64,000 nucleotides of DNA from NCBI GenBank assembly GCA_024235395.1, contig JACKMK010000001.1, positions 1,240,001 through 1,304,000 of the forward strand, read 5' to 3'. Position 1 is the stretch's first letter. Each line of letters starts with the position of its first letter. This DNA is from Chromatiaceae bacterium (lineage in GTDB: Bacteria > Pseudomonadota > Gammaproteobacteria > Chromatiales > Chromatiaceae). A program made the position numbers and the translations under genes. The notes under the pieces are model-generated. The model saw nothing but the letters and a program-made list of their open reading frames with translations, did not search any database and was not told where the DNA came from. Below are positions 16,504 through 25,942 of this stretch, piece by piece.

Positions 16504-17539
16504 ACCCATCGGGGCCCTCGTAAGCGTCCAGGGTCCCGCCGTCATCGGTGTCGTCGTAGTCGCGATCGTGCCAATGAACGCTCGCATCCTCGGCCAGGGC
16601 ATCGATCACCGTGCGCATGTCCGCCGGTATCGGACAGCTGAAACGCAGTGCCCGACCGCTGATCGGGTGATTGAGATCCAGGCGCTTGGCATGCAGGGCC
16701 TGGCGATGAAAACCACGCAACACCTGTTTGAGCGCGTCCGACGCACCGCGCGGCAGCTGCAGACGTCCGCCGTAGACCGGGTCGCCGAACACCGGATGGC
16801 GCAGGTGCGCAAGGTGCACCCGGATCTGGTGGGTACGCCCGGTCTCGAGTACCACCTTTAGCAAGGTGTGTCCGCGGAAGTGTTCCAGTACGCGGAAATG
16901 GGTGACCGCGGGACGGCCGAGCGGATTCACCGCCATGCGCGTGCGCTGGGTCGGATGCCGGCCGATCGGCAGGTCGATCGTCCCTCCCGCGGGCATTCCG
17001 CCGACCACCAGGGCGCGGTATTCGCGGTGGATCTGGCGCGCGGACATCGCCTCGACCAGGCGTTTGTGCGCCGCCTGGGTCCGGCCGATGACCATCAGGC
17101 CGGTGGTGTCCTTGTCCAGCCGGTGCACGATACCGGCGCGCGGCAGCTCGGCCAGCGCGGGATCGTGGTGCAACAGCGCATTCTGAACGGTGCCGTCCGG
17201 GTTCCCGGCAGCCGGATGCACGACCAGCCCGGCCGGCTTGTCGATGACCAGCAGGTGCTGGTCCTCAAACACGATATTGAGCGGAATATCCTGCGCGACG
17301 CAGGCCACCTGCTGCTCGACCAAGGCACGCAACTGCAGCCGATCGCCCGGACCGACAGGATCGCGTGGGCGACGTTGCTGGCCATTGACGCTGACCCGGC
17401 CGTCACGCGTCCAGGCCTGCAATCGACTGCGCGAATAATCCGGGAACAGGCTGGCCAGCGCCTGGTCGAGGCGTACGCCGGCCAGGTCGTCGCCTACCGT
17501 CGCCTCGAGGATCTGCTCATGCGGTGTCTGATCAGGCAA
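16481..17539 (-). CDS. rluD: 23S rRNA pseudouridine synthase RluD
   Basis: Makes pseudouridines in helix 69 of 23S rRNA. The 352-residue protein has an N-terminal S4 domain (LDQALASLFPDYSRSRLQAW), the catalytic GIVHRLDKDTTGLMVI motif with its Asp, and the ETGRTHQIRVH motif. The C-terminus carries an acidic, Asp/Gly-rich extension of about 40 residues not present in E. coli RluD. The start is uncertain. A TTG at 17539 with a GGAAG site fits the family length. The only in-frame ATG, at 17611, would place the first codons within the bamD coding region and over the bamD -10. Confidence 0.9.
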   Translation of the reverse strand: MPDQTPHEQILEATVGDDLAGVRLDQALASLFPDYSRSRLQAWTRDGRVSVNGQQRRPRDPVGPGDRLQLRALVEQQVACVAQDIPLNIVFEDQHLLVIDKPAGLVVHPAAGNPDGTVQNALLHHDPALAELPRAGIVHRLDKDTTGLMVIGRTQAAHKRLVEAMSARQIHREYRALVVGGMPAGGTIDLPIGRHPTQRTRMAVNPLGRPAVTHFRVLEHFRGHTLLKVVLETGRTHQIRVHLAHLRHPVFGDPVYGGRLQLPRGASDALKQVLRGFHRQALHAKRLDLNHPISGRALRFSCPIPADMRTVIDALAEDASVHWHDRDYDDTDDGGTLDAYEGPDGYDDGIDD

Positions 17540-17550
17540 GTCGCTTCCGG

Positions 17551-17556
17551 TATAAT
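17551..17556 (+). promoter_or_regulatory. -10 element of the bamD promoter
   Basis: A perfect TATAAT 34 bp before the bamD ATG in the rluD-bamD divergent gap. No good -35 at 16-18 bp is visible (TCTGAT at best), so an activator may be needed. Confidence 0.5.
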
Positions 17557-17589
17557 CGTCGGCCAGTTCGGAATCAGGGATTATCGCCC

Positions 17590-18408
17590 ATGTTGCGCAT
17601 GCGCTGGCCAATTTTGCTGTCTATCCTGCTACTGGGCGGCTGCTCGGCGTTCGAGGAAAAGGATGAGACCCTGACCTGGAGCCAGCAGAAGCTGTACACC
17701 GAAGCGACCGACGAGATGAACGGCGGCAACTATGAGCGGGCGATCAAGTACTACGAGATCCTCGAGTCACGCTATCCGTTCGGCAAGTATGCGCACCAGT
17801 CACAGATCAACCTCGCGTATGCGTACTACCGCTTTTCCGAACCGGAGTCCGCACTGGCCGCAGCCGACCGATTCATCAAGCTGCACCCCGGGCACCCGGC
17901 GACCGCCTACGCCTATTACTTGCGCGGGCTGATCAACTTCAACCGCAACATCGGCTTCATCGACCGTTTCGTACCGACCGACGCTTCGCAACGTGATCCC
18001 GGAGCGGCGCTCGATTCATACAACGACTTCGCTGAAGTCGTGAACAAATTCCCCGACAGCGATTACGCGCTCGATGCGGCGCAGCGCATGCTCTACCTGC
18101 GCAACAACCTCGCCTGGCACGAGGTGAACGTCGCCCGTTACTACATGAGGCGCGGGGCCTTTCTCGCCGCGGCCAACCGTGCCGAGTACGTGATACAGAA
18201 CTATCAGCGTACGCCGGCGGTACGCGACGCGCTCGAGGTCATGATCGCGGCATACGGCAAGCTGGGCATGACTGAACTCGAGGACGATGCACGTCGCGTG
18301 CTCGCACTCAACGAAAACAACGGTAGCCTGATCGCCGACCCTCGCAAGACGGCAACCAAGTCTTGGGGCCGGCAACTGTGGGAGTACTTCGAACTCGATC
18401 AGAACTGA
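17590..18408 (+). CDS. bamD: outer membrane assembly lipoprotein BamD
   Basis: Essential lipoprotein of the BAM complex that folds beta-barrel proteins into the outer membrane. 272 residues. The signal ends in a lipobox LLGGC with lipidated Cys18. TPR-like helical repeats cover the mature protein, with the typical YYEILESRYPFGKYAHQ, AYYRFSEPESALAAADRFI and DSDYALDAAQRMLYLRN segments. The ATG at 17590 is chosen because it puts the lipobox at the right distance; an in-frame upstream start at 17524 lacks a signal. Divergent from rluD, as in many gammaproteobacteria, and convergent with glnB. Confidence 0.97.
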   Translation: MLRMRWPILLSILLLGGCSAFEEKDETLTWSQQKLYTEATDEMNGGNYERAIKYYEILESRYPFGKYAHQSQINLAYAYYRFSEPESALAAADRFIKLHPGHPATAYAYYLRGLINFNRNIGFIDRFVPTDASQRDPGAALDSYNDFAEVVNKFPDSDYALDAAQRMLYLRNNLAWHEVNVARYYMRRGAFLAAANRAEYVIQNYQRTPAVRDALEVMIAAYGKLGMTELEDDARRVLALNENNGSLIADPRKTATKSWGRQLWEYFELDQN

Positions 18409-18440
18409 GCGCTGCAACGATCGGCCGGCCACACGGCGGG

Positions 18441-18461
18441 GCCTGCCAGTCGCTGGCAGGC
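18441..18461. terminator. hairpin between convergent bamD and glnB
   Basis: Perfect 9-bp stem GCCTGCCAG-TCG-CTGGCAGGC located 33 bp after bamD. No T-tract on either strand, so it would be a weak, possibly bidirectional, terminator or an mRNA 3' end stabiliser. Confidence 0.55.
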
Positions 18462-18493
18462 CTGACAGGGAATCCGAACCGCGCCGAGCGCTT

Positions 18494-18832
18494 TCAGATG
18501 GCGTCGTTGTCCTGTTCGCCGGTACGGATCCGCACGACTTTTTCGACGCTGGTGACGAAGATCTTGCCATCGCCGATCTTGCCGGTGCGGGCAGCACTGG
18601 TGATCGCCTCGATGCACGCGTCCACCTGATCCTCGACAACCACGATCTCGATCTTCAGTTTCGGCAGGAAATCCACCACGTACTCGGCACCGCGATACAA
18701 TTCGGTGTGCCCCTTCTGCCGGCCGAAACCCTTCACCTCGATCGCGGTCATGCCGGTCACTCCGATGTTGGACAGGCTCTCGCGTACGTCGTCCAGCTTG
18801 AACGGCTTGATGATGGCCTCGATCTTTTTCAT
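18494..18832 (-). CDS. glnB: nitrogen regulatory protein PII (GlnB)
   Basis: A 112-residue trimeric signal protein sensing 2-oxoglutarate, ATP/ADP and, through uridylylation, glutamine. It begins MKKIEAIIKPFKLDDVRE. The T-loop carries Tyr51, the uridylylation site, in HTELYRGAEYVVDFLPK. The ATP-binding TGKIGDGKIFV segment is intact. The ending DNDAI is like E. coli GlnB, and no amtB is adjacent, so GlnB is favoured over GlnK. A strong AGGAGG site precedes the ATG. It lies 54 bp downstream of nadE on the same strand. Confidence 0.95.
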   Translation of the reverse strand: MKKIEAIIKPFKLDDVRESLSNIGVTGMTAIEVKGFGRQKGHTELYRGAEYVVDFLPKLKIEIVVVEDQVDACIEAITSAARTGKIGDGKIFVTSVEKVVRIRTGEQDNDAI

Positions 18833-18861
18833 GTGGTCCTCCTGCGGGATCCTGTTGTGCC

Positions 18862-18880
18862 TGACGCGCCTGGCGCGTCA
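18862..18880. promoter_or_regulatory. inverted repeat between nadE and glnB
   Basis: TGACGCGC-CTG-GCGCGTCA, an 8-bp perfect inverted repeat. On the minus strand it directly follows a TACAAT (18885-18880) that could be a glnB -10, so it could be an operator over the start site or a hairpin in the nadE 3' end. Confidence 0.4.
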
Positions 18881-18886
18881 TTGTAG

Positions 18887-20482
18887 TCAGAATCCGTTGA
18901 CGATGGGATAGCGGCGGTCGCGCCCGTAGGCGCGACGAGAGATCTTCACTCCCGGCGGCGCCTGACGACGCTTGTATTCGTTGCGATCGACCAGTCTGGC
19001 GACCCTCTCCACCACCGCGCGTTCATAACCCAGGGCGACGATCTCGGTCGGCGACTTGTCCTGCTCGACGTACAGCGCGAGTATGCCATCGAGCATCTCG
19101 TAGTCAGGCAGGCTGTCGCTGTCTTTCTGGTCCGCACGCAGCTCCGCAGACGGCGGACGATCAATCACCCGCTGCGGAATCACTTCGCCATCGCGGTTGC
19201 GCCATCGCGCCAGACGATAGACGAGGAGTTTGTGAACGTCTTTCAACGGTGCGAACCCCCCGGCCATGTCTCCGTACAGGGTTGCATAACCCACCGACAT
19301 CTCACTCTTGTTGCCGGTAGTGAGCAACATGCAGCCGCGCTTGTTGCTGATCGCCATCAGTATGATCCCGCGACAACGCGCCTGGATATTCTCTTCGGTG
19401 ATGTCGGGCTCGGCACCGGCGAAGGTTCCGGAAAGGATCTCGAGGAAGGCGTTGAAGGCCGGTTCGATCGAGATCGTCAGGTGTTCCACGCCGAGCCGCT
19501 GCGCCTGCAGCGCAGCGTCATCGTTGCTGATCGCCGCGGTGTAACGTGACGGCATTGCAACGGTCGTTACGTTGCCGGCGCCGAGTGCGTCCACCGCAAT
19601 CGTCAAGGTGACCGCCGAATCGATGCCGCCGGAGAGGCCGAGCACGACCCGCGAAAACCCGTTCTTGTGCACGTAGTCGCGTACGCCCATTACCAGCGCC
19701 CGATACACCTGCTCATCTTCGTCGAGAAAAGCGGCAATCGCGCCGGACTGCGGCACGCCCTTTTCGAACGTCACCAAGGATTCGCTTTGTTCGAAGAAAC
19801 CGGTCCTGTGCTTGATCGTGCCTCGCGCATCGACCACGAACGACCCGCCATCGAATACCAGTTCGTCCTGGCCGCCGACCAGGTTCACATACACGACCGA
19901 AACACCGAAGCGTGCCGCGCGCTTGGCGACCAGTTCCTCGCGCTCAGCGGCCTTGCCGCGATGGAAAGGGGATGCGTTGAGGTTCAGTAGCACCTGTGCG
20001 CCGGCGGATGCCGCACGTTGTACCGGCGTGTCAAACCACACGTCCTCGCAGATGGTCACGCCGAATCGCACGCCTCCCTGGTGAAACACCACGGCGTTCG
20101 CGCCAGGTTCAAAGTAGCGCCGCTCGTCGAACACGCTGTAATTCGGCAGCTGCATCTTGCGGTACTCCGCTTCCAGCACACCGTCGCGTAGCACGCCGGC
20201 GACGTTGTATCGAAGGCCATCGCGCATGGCGGGGTAGCCGACGACCAGGGTGATGCCAACGGCCGCCTCTGCGATATCGTGCAGCGCACGTGACACGCGC
20301 GCATCGCAGGCCGGTCGCAACAACAGGTCCTCAGGTGGATACGACGTCAGGGTGAGTTCGGGGAATACGACGATATCGGCCTGCCCCCGCAGCCGTTCGG
20401 CGCAATCGATCACCTGCCGGGCGTTGCCGGTGATATCGCCAACCAGCAGATTGATCTGTGCTAGTGCAACGGTGATGGACAA
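18887..20482 (-). CDS. nadE: glutamine-dependent NAD+ synthetase
   Basis: Converts deamido-NAD to NAD+ with glutamine as the nitrogen donor. The 531-residue protein fuses an N-terminal nitrilase-type glutaminase to a C-terminal synthetase. The glutaminase has Glu in VVFPELTLTSYPPEDLL, Lys in YRKMQLPNY and Cys in VTICEDVWFD. The synthetase has the P-loop GLSGGIDSAV, then GNKSEMSVGYATLYGDMAGG and the AELRADQKDSDSLPDYEMLD segment. A TTG at 20482, preceded by AAAGGAG about 11 nt upstream, is the likely start. The only earlier in-frame start adds 28 residues unlike the family. The 251-bp gap to sucD holds no other recognised gene. Confidence 0.93.
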   Translation of the reverse strand: MSITVALAQINLLVGDITGNARQVIDCAERLRGQADIVVFPELTLTSYPPEDLLLRPACDARVSRALHDIAEAAVGITLVVGYPAMRDGLRYNVAGVLRDGVLEAEYRKMQLPNYSVFDERRYFEPGANAVVFHQGGVRFGVTICEDVWFDTPVQRAASAGAQVLLNLNASPFHRGKAAEREELVAKRAARFGVSVVYVNLVGGQDELVFDGGSFVVDARGTIKHRTGFFEQSESLVTFEKGVPQSGAIAAFLDEDEQVYRALVMGVRDYVHKNGFSRVVLGLSGGIDSAVTLTIAVDALGAGNVTTVAMPSRYTAAISNDDAALQAQRLGVEHLTISIEPAFNAFLEILSGTFAGAEPDITEENIQARCRGIILMAISNKRGCMLLTTGNKSEMSVGYATLYGDMAGGFAPLKDVHKLLVYRLARWRNRDGEVIPQRVIDRPPSAELRADQKDSDSLPDYEMLDGILALYVEQDKSPTEIVALGYERAVVERVARLVDRNEYKRRQAPPGVKISRRAYGRDRRYPIVNGF

Positions 20483-20733
20483 CTTGTCTGGATCTCCTTT
20501 GAAACACCACTTCCGGACACCGCACACCCACAGCGGAAGCCGATGCCCATGACGCAATCCGCGCACGATGCTGGCAAGCGGTCGGTAGGTGGCGGCAGCG
20601 GGCGCATCGCAGCGACGCCGTCGCTATGCGGGCGGTTGCCACGTGGGCGGCGGATTCTCTAGCGTACACCAAGCGTGCGGAGAAAGAACATCAGCGCACC
20701 GTCGCTTTCGGACGCGACAAAAAAGCGGTGGGA

Positions 20734-21603
20734 TCAGCCGAGCAACTCGGCCATGCGCGCGCCGATCTGTGCGGGCGAACGTACGATAGTAACACCGGCG
20801 GCGTCGAGCGCCGCGAACTTGCCCTCGGCAGTCCCCTTGCCGCCGCTGATGATCGCGCCGGCGTGCCCCATGCGCTTGCCGGGCGGGGCAGTAACACCGG
20901 CGATGTAGGCGACCACCGGTTTGGTCACCCTGTCGGCGATGAACTCCGCCGCATCCTCCTCGGCGCTGCCGCCGATCTCGCCGACCATCACGATGCCTTT
21001 GGTCTGCCGGTCTTTCTGGAACAGTTCGAGACAATCGATGAAGTTCATACCGTGGATCGGATCGCCGCCTATGCCGACACAGGTGCTCTGACCCAACCCC
21101 TGCCGAGTCGTCTGAAACACCGCCTCGTAGGTCAGGGTGCCGGAACGCGAGACAATGCCGATCTTGCCCTTCTTATGGATGGCGCCCGGCATGATGCCGA
21201 TCTTGCACCCACCCGGCGTGATCACGCCCGGACAGTTCGGCCCGACGAGACGCACGTCGCTACCGGCCAGCGCGGCCCGCACCTTGAGCATGTCGAGCAC
21301 CGGGATACCTTCAGTGATGCACACCACCACCTTTATACCCGCCTCCGCCGCCTCGAGTATCGCGTCCGCCGCGAACGCCGCCGGCACATAGATCATCGTC
21401 GCATCGGCGCCGGTTTCGGCGACCGCATCGTGCACCGTATCGAATACCGGCCGGTCGAGGTGCGTCTGCCCCCCCTTTCCGGGAGTCACCCCGCCAACGA
21501 GCCGGGTTCCGTAGGCGATCGCCTGCTGGGAATGGAAGGTGCCCTGTTTGCCGGTAAATCCCTGGCAGATCACCTTGGTGTTCTTGTTGACCAATATACT
21601 CAT
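20734..21603 (-). CDS. sucD: succinyl-CoA synthetase alpha subunit
   Basis: A 289-residue TCA-cycle enzyme subunit that carries the phosphohistidine intermediate and binds CoA. It starts MSILVNKNTKVICQGFTGKQG with the Rossmann CoA site. The active-site His lies in MGHAGAIISGG, and the GIGGDPIHG and NCPGVITPG segments are as in E. coli. It follows sucC by 21 bp in the usual sucCD order. The two proteins form the complex making ATP or GTP from succinyl-CoA. Separated from the rest of the TCA operon (sucAB, sdh), which is not in the window. Confidence 0.97.
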   Translation of the reverse strand: MSILVNKNTKVICQGFTGKQGTFHSQQAIAYGTRLVGGVTPGKGGQTHLDRPVFDTVHDAVAETGADATMIYVPAAFAADAILEAAEAGIKVVVCITEGIPVLDMLKVRAALAGSDVRLVGPNCPGVITPGGCKIGIMPGAIHKKGKIGIVSRSGTLTYEAVFQTTRQGLGQSTCVGIGGDPIHGMNFIDCLELFQKDRQTKGIVMVGEIGGSAEEDAAEFIADRVTKPVVAYIAGVTAPPGKRMGHAGAIISGGKGTAEGKFAALDAAGVTIVRSPAQIGARMAELLG

Positions 21604-21624
21604 TGCATCCGCCTCGTTCGCTGT

Positions 21625-22785
21625 TCAGGCCGCCGCGGCGACGACCTTTTCGGCCGCCTCGGTCAGATCGGATGCGGTCTCGAGTGCCAGACCGCTTTCG
21701 TCGAGCAGCTTCAGCCCCTGTTCGGCATTGGTCCCCTCGAGGCGGATCACCACCGGGACCCCGATGCCAACCTCTCGCACCGCCGCGATGATGCCCTCGG
21801 CGATCAGATCACAACGCACGATGCCGCCGAAGATGTTCACGAGCACGGCCTTCACCTTGTCATCGGAAAGGATGATCTTGAAGGCCTCTGCGACGCGTTC
21901 CGCCGTGGTACCGCCGCCGACGTCGAGAAAGTTGGCCGGGGCACCGCCATGTAGCTGGACCAGGTCCATCGTCGCCATCGCCAATCCTGCACCGTTGACC
22001 ATGCAGCCGATGTTGCCGTCCAGCGTGATGTAGTTCAGTTCATGCTCGGCTGCGGCCGCCTCGCGTGGATCCTCCTGGCTGACATCGCGCATCGCCTGCA
22101 GGTCCTTGTGGCGATACAGCGCATTGCCATCTAGGTTGATCTTCGCGTCGAGCGCGATCAGATTGCCGTCGGCGGTGACGACCAGCGGGTTGATCTCGAC
22201 CAGGCTCGCGTCCTCCATGTGAAACAGCTTGATCAGGCCGAACAGAATCTTCTGGAACTGCTTCACCTGGTCGGCATCGAAACCGAGCGCGAAACCGAGG
22301 CGCCGGGCCTGGTAGGGCTGAACGCCCGCCGCCGGATCGATCAATGTCGTGATGATCTTTTCGGGTGTCTCTGCGGCAACCTCTTCGATGTTCATGCCGC
22401 CGGCGCGCGAGGCCATCACCAGTACGCGACGACTGGCGCGGTCGACCAGCGCACTCAGGTACAGCTCCGCCGCGATATCGGTGGGCTCCTCGACGAGGAT
22501 GTAACTCACCGGCAGTCCGGCCGGACCGGTCTGCCTGGTCACGATGCGATTGGCCAGAATGCGCGCCGCTTCGCGCTCGACCTTTTCCGGGCTGTCAACC
22601 AGCACCACGCCGCCGGCCTTGCCGCGACCGCCGGTGTGCGCCTGCGCCTTCACCACCCAGCGCCCACCGCCCAGTTCCTCGGCCACCTGGCGCGCATCGC
22701 GCGCGTTGTCCACCGCATAGCCAAGCGGCACAGGGATGCCGTAACCGGCGAATAGCTTTTTGGACTGGAATTCGTGTAGGTTCAC
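21625..22785 (-). CDS. sucC: succinyl-CoA synthetase beta subunit
   Basis: A 386-residue ATP-grasp subunit. It begins MNLHEFQSKKLFAGYGIPVP when translated from a GTG at 22785, which has a GGAGA site 8 nt upstream. The longer frame to 22845 adds 20 residues without similarity. KAQAHTGGRGKAGGV in the nucleotide site, the LVEINPLVVT segment and the NGAGLAMATMD loop match the family. The length agrees with E. coli SucC (388). It is transcribed divergently from pilS, with 121 bp between the start codons. Confidence 0.97.
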   Translation of the reverse strand: MNLHEFQSKKLFAGYGIPVPLGYAVDNARDARQVAEELGGGRWVVKAQAHTGGRGKAGGVVLVDSPEKVEREAARILANRIVTRQTGPAGLPVSYILVEEPTDIAAELYLSALVDRASRRVLVMASRAGGMNIEEVAAETPEKIITTLIDPAAGVQPYQARRLGFALGFDADQVKQFQKILFGLIKLFHMEDASLVEINPLVVTADGNLIALDAKINLDGNALYRHKDLQAMRDVSQEDPREAAAAEHELNYITLDGNIGCMVNGAGLAMATMDLVQLHGGAPANFLDVGGGTTAERVAEAFKIILSDDKVKAVLVNIFGGIVRCDLIAEGIIAAVREVGIGVPVVIRLEGTNAEQGLKLLDESGLALETASDLTEAAEKVVAAAA

Positions 22786-22906
22786 CACTCGTCTCCGTAT
22801 GCGGACGGAAGGCCGCATTCTCGTGCAGAAAGGCGGCCAGCGCAAAATAACGGATCACTGTTGATTATTTGTCTCCGCCGCCGATACCCGATCGCGATGG
22901 CGCCCG

Positions 22907-24541
22907 ATGCACATGAGCCGGCCGTTGGACAGACCTGACATCCCGCATATGCCCGCCGACGGGGGCGACGAGGGTTCGCACCTCGGCATCTACCTGATCT
23001 ACCGGGTCGCACTCGGGGTCGCGCTGCTGTTGGTGTATTTCGGCATCGGACGCGGTCCGCTCGGAACCTTCCTGCCTCATGTGTTCACCGTCGCGATGCA
23101 CCTCTACGTCGGGGTCGCGGTGGTGGGTCTGCTCCTCTACCTGCGCCAGGTCGGCGACACCGAAACCCAAGGCCAGATCGCGGTTTTCGTCGATATCGTG
23201 CTGATCACGGTGATGATGCATGCGAGCGGCGGCGTGACCTCGGGCCTGGGGATGCTGATCGCGGTATCGATCGCATTGGGCAGCCTGAGCATGGTTGGGC
23301 GCACCACGCTGTTGTTCGCAGCGCTGGCATCGTTGGCAGTGTTGACCGAGCGGATCTATTCGCATTTTACGCATGCCTTCCACGACACCGCCTATGCGCA
23401 GGCCGGTATGCTGGGGGCCTCGTTTTTCGCCCTGGCGCTGCTGGCGCACCGCCTCGGCAGGCGCGCGGCCGAGAGCGAGCGGTTGGCCCATCAGCGTGGT
23501 TCGGACCTGGCAAATCTCGCGCAGCTGAACGACTACGTGATCCAGCAGATGCGTGCCGGGATCATCGTGATCGACCAGGAGACGGTCATACAGGTGATGA
23601 ACGAAGCGGCCTGGGTGTTGCTCGGCATGCCGGTCGCGATGCGCCATTACCCGCTCGAACAGGCCTCGCCGCCCCTGGCGCATCAGTTTGTGCAATGGCG
23701 CAGGCACCCGGATGTGCAGCGACCCGACTTTCGCGCCACCTCGGGCGGCCGCGACCTGCGCGCAAGCTTCACCCTGATCGGCGACACCCTTCCGCCGAGC
23801 ACCTTGATCGTGCTCGAGGACACGGCGCGGCTGACCGCCGAAGTTCAGCAGCTCAAACTGGCATCGCTCGGACGGCTCACCGCTGGCATCGCACACGAAA
23901 TTCGCAACCCGTTGGGCGCGATCAGCCATGCCGCACAACTGCTCGACGAATCGCCGGACCTGCCGCCGGCGGACAACCGCATGATCGAGATCATCCGCCA
24001 CAACTCCCGGCGCGTGAACGAGGTGGTGGAGAACATCCTGAAGCTGTCGCGCCAGGACAATCCCCACCCCAAACCGCTGCAACTCGGACCCTGGCTGAGC
24101 GACCTGATTGACGAGATCCGCCAGTCGCACAGACTCGGTGCGATGCAGCTGGACGAGGAGATCGAACCGCCGGGGACCACGGTGTTTGCCGATCCGGGAC
24201 AGCTGCGGCAGGTCGTGGAGGTGCTGTGCGACAACGCACTGCGCCACTTCGACCGGGAGCCGTCGCAGCTCAGGATGCGCCTGGTGGGCGGCATCACGGT
24301 GGAGTCCGGCGGGCCATTCCTGGAACTGCGCGACAACGGCCCCGGAATCGACAAGAAGGCCCAGACGAACCTGTTCGAGCCCTTTTTCACGACCCGCAAC
24401 GAGGGCACCGGGCTGGGGCTGTATATCGCGCGCCAGCTGTGCGAAGCGAACCATATCCGCCTCGAATACCTGAGCCAGCCGACGGGCGGCAGCTGCTTTC
24501 GGCTAAGCTTTCCCGATCCGAGACGTGCGAAACCGCTATGA
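22907..24541 (+). CDS. pilS: sensor histidine kinase PilS
   Basis: Membrane kinase of the two-component system controlling type IV pilin transcription. 544 residues. Six hydrophobic helices fall between about 27 and 185. A PAS-like segment covers about 205-300 (QMRAGIIVIDQETVIQVMNEAAW). The dimerisation/phosphoacceptor domain has His330 in GIAHEIRNPLGAISHAAQLL. The ATPase domain shows the N box (VLCDNALRH), DNGPGI and GTGLGLYIARQL. The stop overlaps the pilR start (ATGA). Identification as PilS rests on the six-helix input, the coupling to an NtrC-type regulator and the pil genes downstream. Confidence 0.93.
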   Translation: MHMSRPLDRPDIPHMPADGGDEGSHLGIYLIYRVALGVALLLVYFGIGRGPLGTFLPHVFTVAMHLYVGVAVVGLLLYLRQVGDTETQGQIAVFVDIVLITVMMHASGGVTSGLGMLIAVSIALGSLSMVGRTTLLFAALASLAVLTERIYSHFTHAFHDTAYAQAGMLGASFFALALLAHRLGRRAAESERLAHQRGSDLANLAQLNDYVIQQMRAGIIVIDQETVIQVMNEAAWVLLGMPVAMRHYPLEQASPPLAHQFVQWRRHPDVQRPDFRATSGGRDLRASFTLIGDTLPPSTLIVLEDTARLTAEVQQLKLASLGRLTAGIAHEIRNPLGAISHAAQLLDESPDLPPADNRMIEIIRHNSRRVNEVVENILKLSRQDNPHPKPLQLGPWLSDLIDEIRQSHRLGAMQLDEEIEPPGTTVFADPGQLRQVVEVLCDNALRHFDREPSQLRMRLVGGITVESGGPFLELRDNGPGIDKKAQTNLFEPFFTTRNEGTGLGLYIARQLCEANHIRLEYLSQPTGGSCFRLSFPDPRRAKPL

Positions 24542-25929
24542 CACGCCCCCTCGCCCTGATCATCGACGACGAACCGGACATCCGCGAACTGCTGGAGATC
24601 ACGTTGGCTCGCATGGACGTGGACAGCCGGACCGCCGCCTCCGTGCAGGAGGCCATGGCCGAGCTGGCCGCACGCCGCTTCGACCTGTGCCTGGTCGATA
24701 TGCGCCTGCCGGACGGCAGCGGCATCGATATTGTGCGACACGTCGCCAGCGACCACGCCGATACACCCATCGCGGTGATCACCGCGCACGGCAACATGCA
24801 GACCGCGGTCGAGTCGCTCAAGGCAGGGGCCTTCGACTTCGTCTCGAAACCGGTCGAACTGCCGGTCCTGCGGCGCCTGGTGCAGACCGCCTTGCGGCTG
24901 GACAAGGCGAGCGGCGATGGACCCGAGCGCCCCGCGGACGGTGAACTGCTTGGCAAGTCCCCGGCGATGCAGGAGATCCGCCGCCTGATCGAAAAACTGG
25001 CGCGCAACCAGGCACCGGTGTTCGTCAGCGGCGAATCGGGGACCGGCAAAGAACTCGCCGCACGTGCGATTCATGCACGCAGTCCCCGGGCCGAGCGTCC
25101 ATTTGTCGCCGTCAACTGCGGCGCCATCCCCCAGGAGCTGATGGAGAGCGAGTTTTTTGGCCACGTGAAGGGCAGCTTTACCGGCGCGGTACGCGACAAA
25201 CCCGGGCTTTTTCAGACCGCCGACGGCGGGACGCTGTTCTTAGACGAGGTCGCGGACCTACCGTTGTCGATGCAGGTCAAGCTACTGCGCGCGATTCAGG
25301 AGAAATCGGTGAGGCCAGTGGGCAGCGCGACCGAGGAGCCGGTCGACGTGCGGATCATCAGTGCGACCCACAAGGACCTGTCGGCCATGGTCGAGGGCGG
25401 CGATTTCCGCCAGGACCTGTTCTACCGCATCCACGTGATCGAATTGCCGATGTCGCCGCTGCGCACGCGCCGCGACGATATCCTGGTGATGATCGACCAT
25501 ATCCTGACGCGCCTGGCCCGCCGCAGCGGCGGCGTCAAACCGCGCCTGGATCGCGCCGCGCTCAAGGCGCTATACGAACACGACTATCCCGGGAACGTGC
25601 GCGAACTCGAGAACATCCTCGAACGCGCGACCGCATTGTGCGAGGACGACACGATCGCGGTCGACGACCTCGGTCTTGGCGAACGGCGCAACGGCGAACC
25701 GCGGACCGACGACGCCCCGCTCGCGGATGAAGGGCTCGAGGACTATTTGGCGCGCATCGAGCGCCAGACCATCATCCGCGCACTCGAGGCCACCCGCTGG
25801 AACCGCACCGCGGCCGCAAAGGCACTGGGGATCAGTTTCCGCGCCCTGCGCTACCGGCTGGACAAGCTTGGCCTCGAGATCGACGACGGCGTGGAGCGCA
25901 GTCCCGACGCCCCCCAGCCCCAGGACTGA
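24538..25929 (+). CDS. pilR: sigma-54-dependent response regulator PilR
   Basis: An NtrC-family activator of 463 residues. The receiver domain has phosphoacceptor Asp54 in LVDMRLPDG. The AAA+ domain has Walker A GESGTGKE and the sigma-54 contact loop GSFTGA at 212-217 (Ser in place of the commoner Ala). The C-terminal Fis-type HTH reads TAAAKALGISFRALRYRLDK. When phosphorylated by PilS it should drive the sigma-54 promoter found upstream of the adjacent pilin gene. The start at 24538 overlaps pilS; longer in-frame readings run into pilS and have no domain. Confidence 0.95.
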   Translation: MTRPLALIIDDEPDIRELLEITLARMDVDSRTAASVQEAMAELAARRFDLCLVDMRLPDGSGIDIVRHVASDHADTPIAVITAHGNMQTAVESLKAGAFDFVSKPVELPVLRRLVQTALRLDKASGDGPERPADGELLGKSPAMQEIRRLIEKLARNQAPVFVSGESGTGKELAARAIHARSPRAERPFVAVNCGAIPQELMESEFFGHVKGSFTGAVRDKPGLFQTADGGTLFLDEVADLPLSMQVKLLRAIQEKSVRPVGSATEEPVDVRIISATHKDLSAMVEGGDFRQDLFYRIHVIELPMSPLRTRRDDILVMIDHILTRLARRSGGVKPRLDRAALKALYEHDYPGNVRELENILERATALCEDDTIAVDDLGLGERRNGEPRTDDAPLADEGLEDYLARIERQTIIRALEATRWNRTAAAKALGISFRALRYRLDKLGLEIDDGVERSPDAPQPQD

Positions 25930-25942
25930 CGCGCCAGGGTAA

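Noticed and set aside
20626..21954. A 442-codon plus-strand frame opposite sucD and sucC
   Set aside because: Shadow of the conserved minus-strand genes; Arg/His-rich, no signal or domain.
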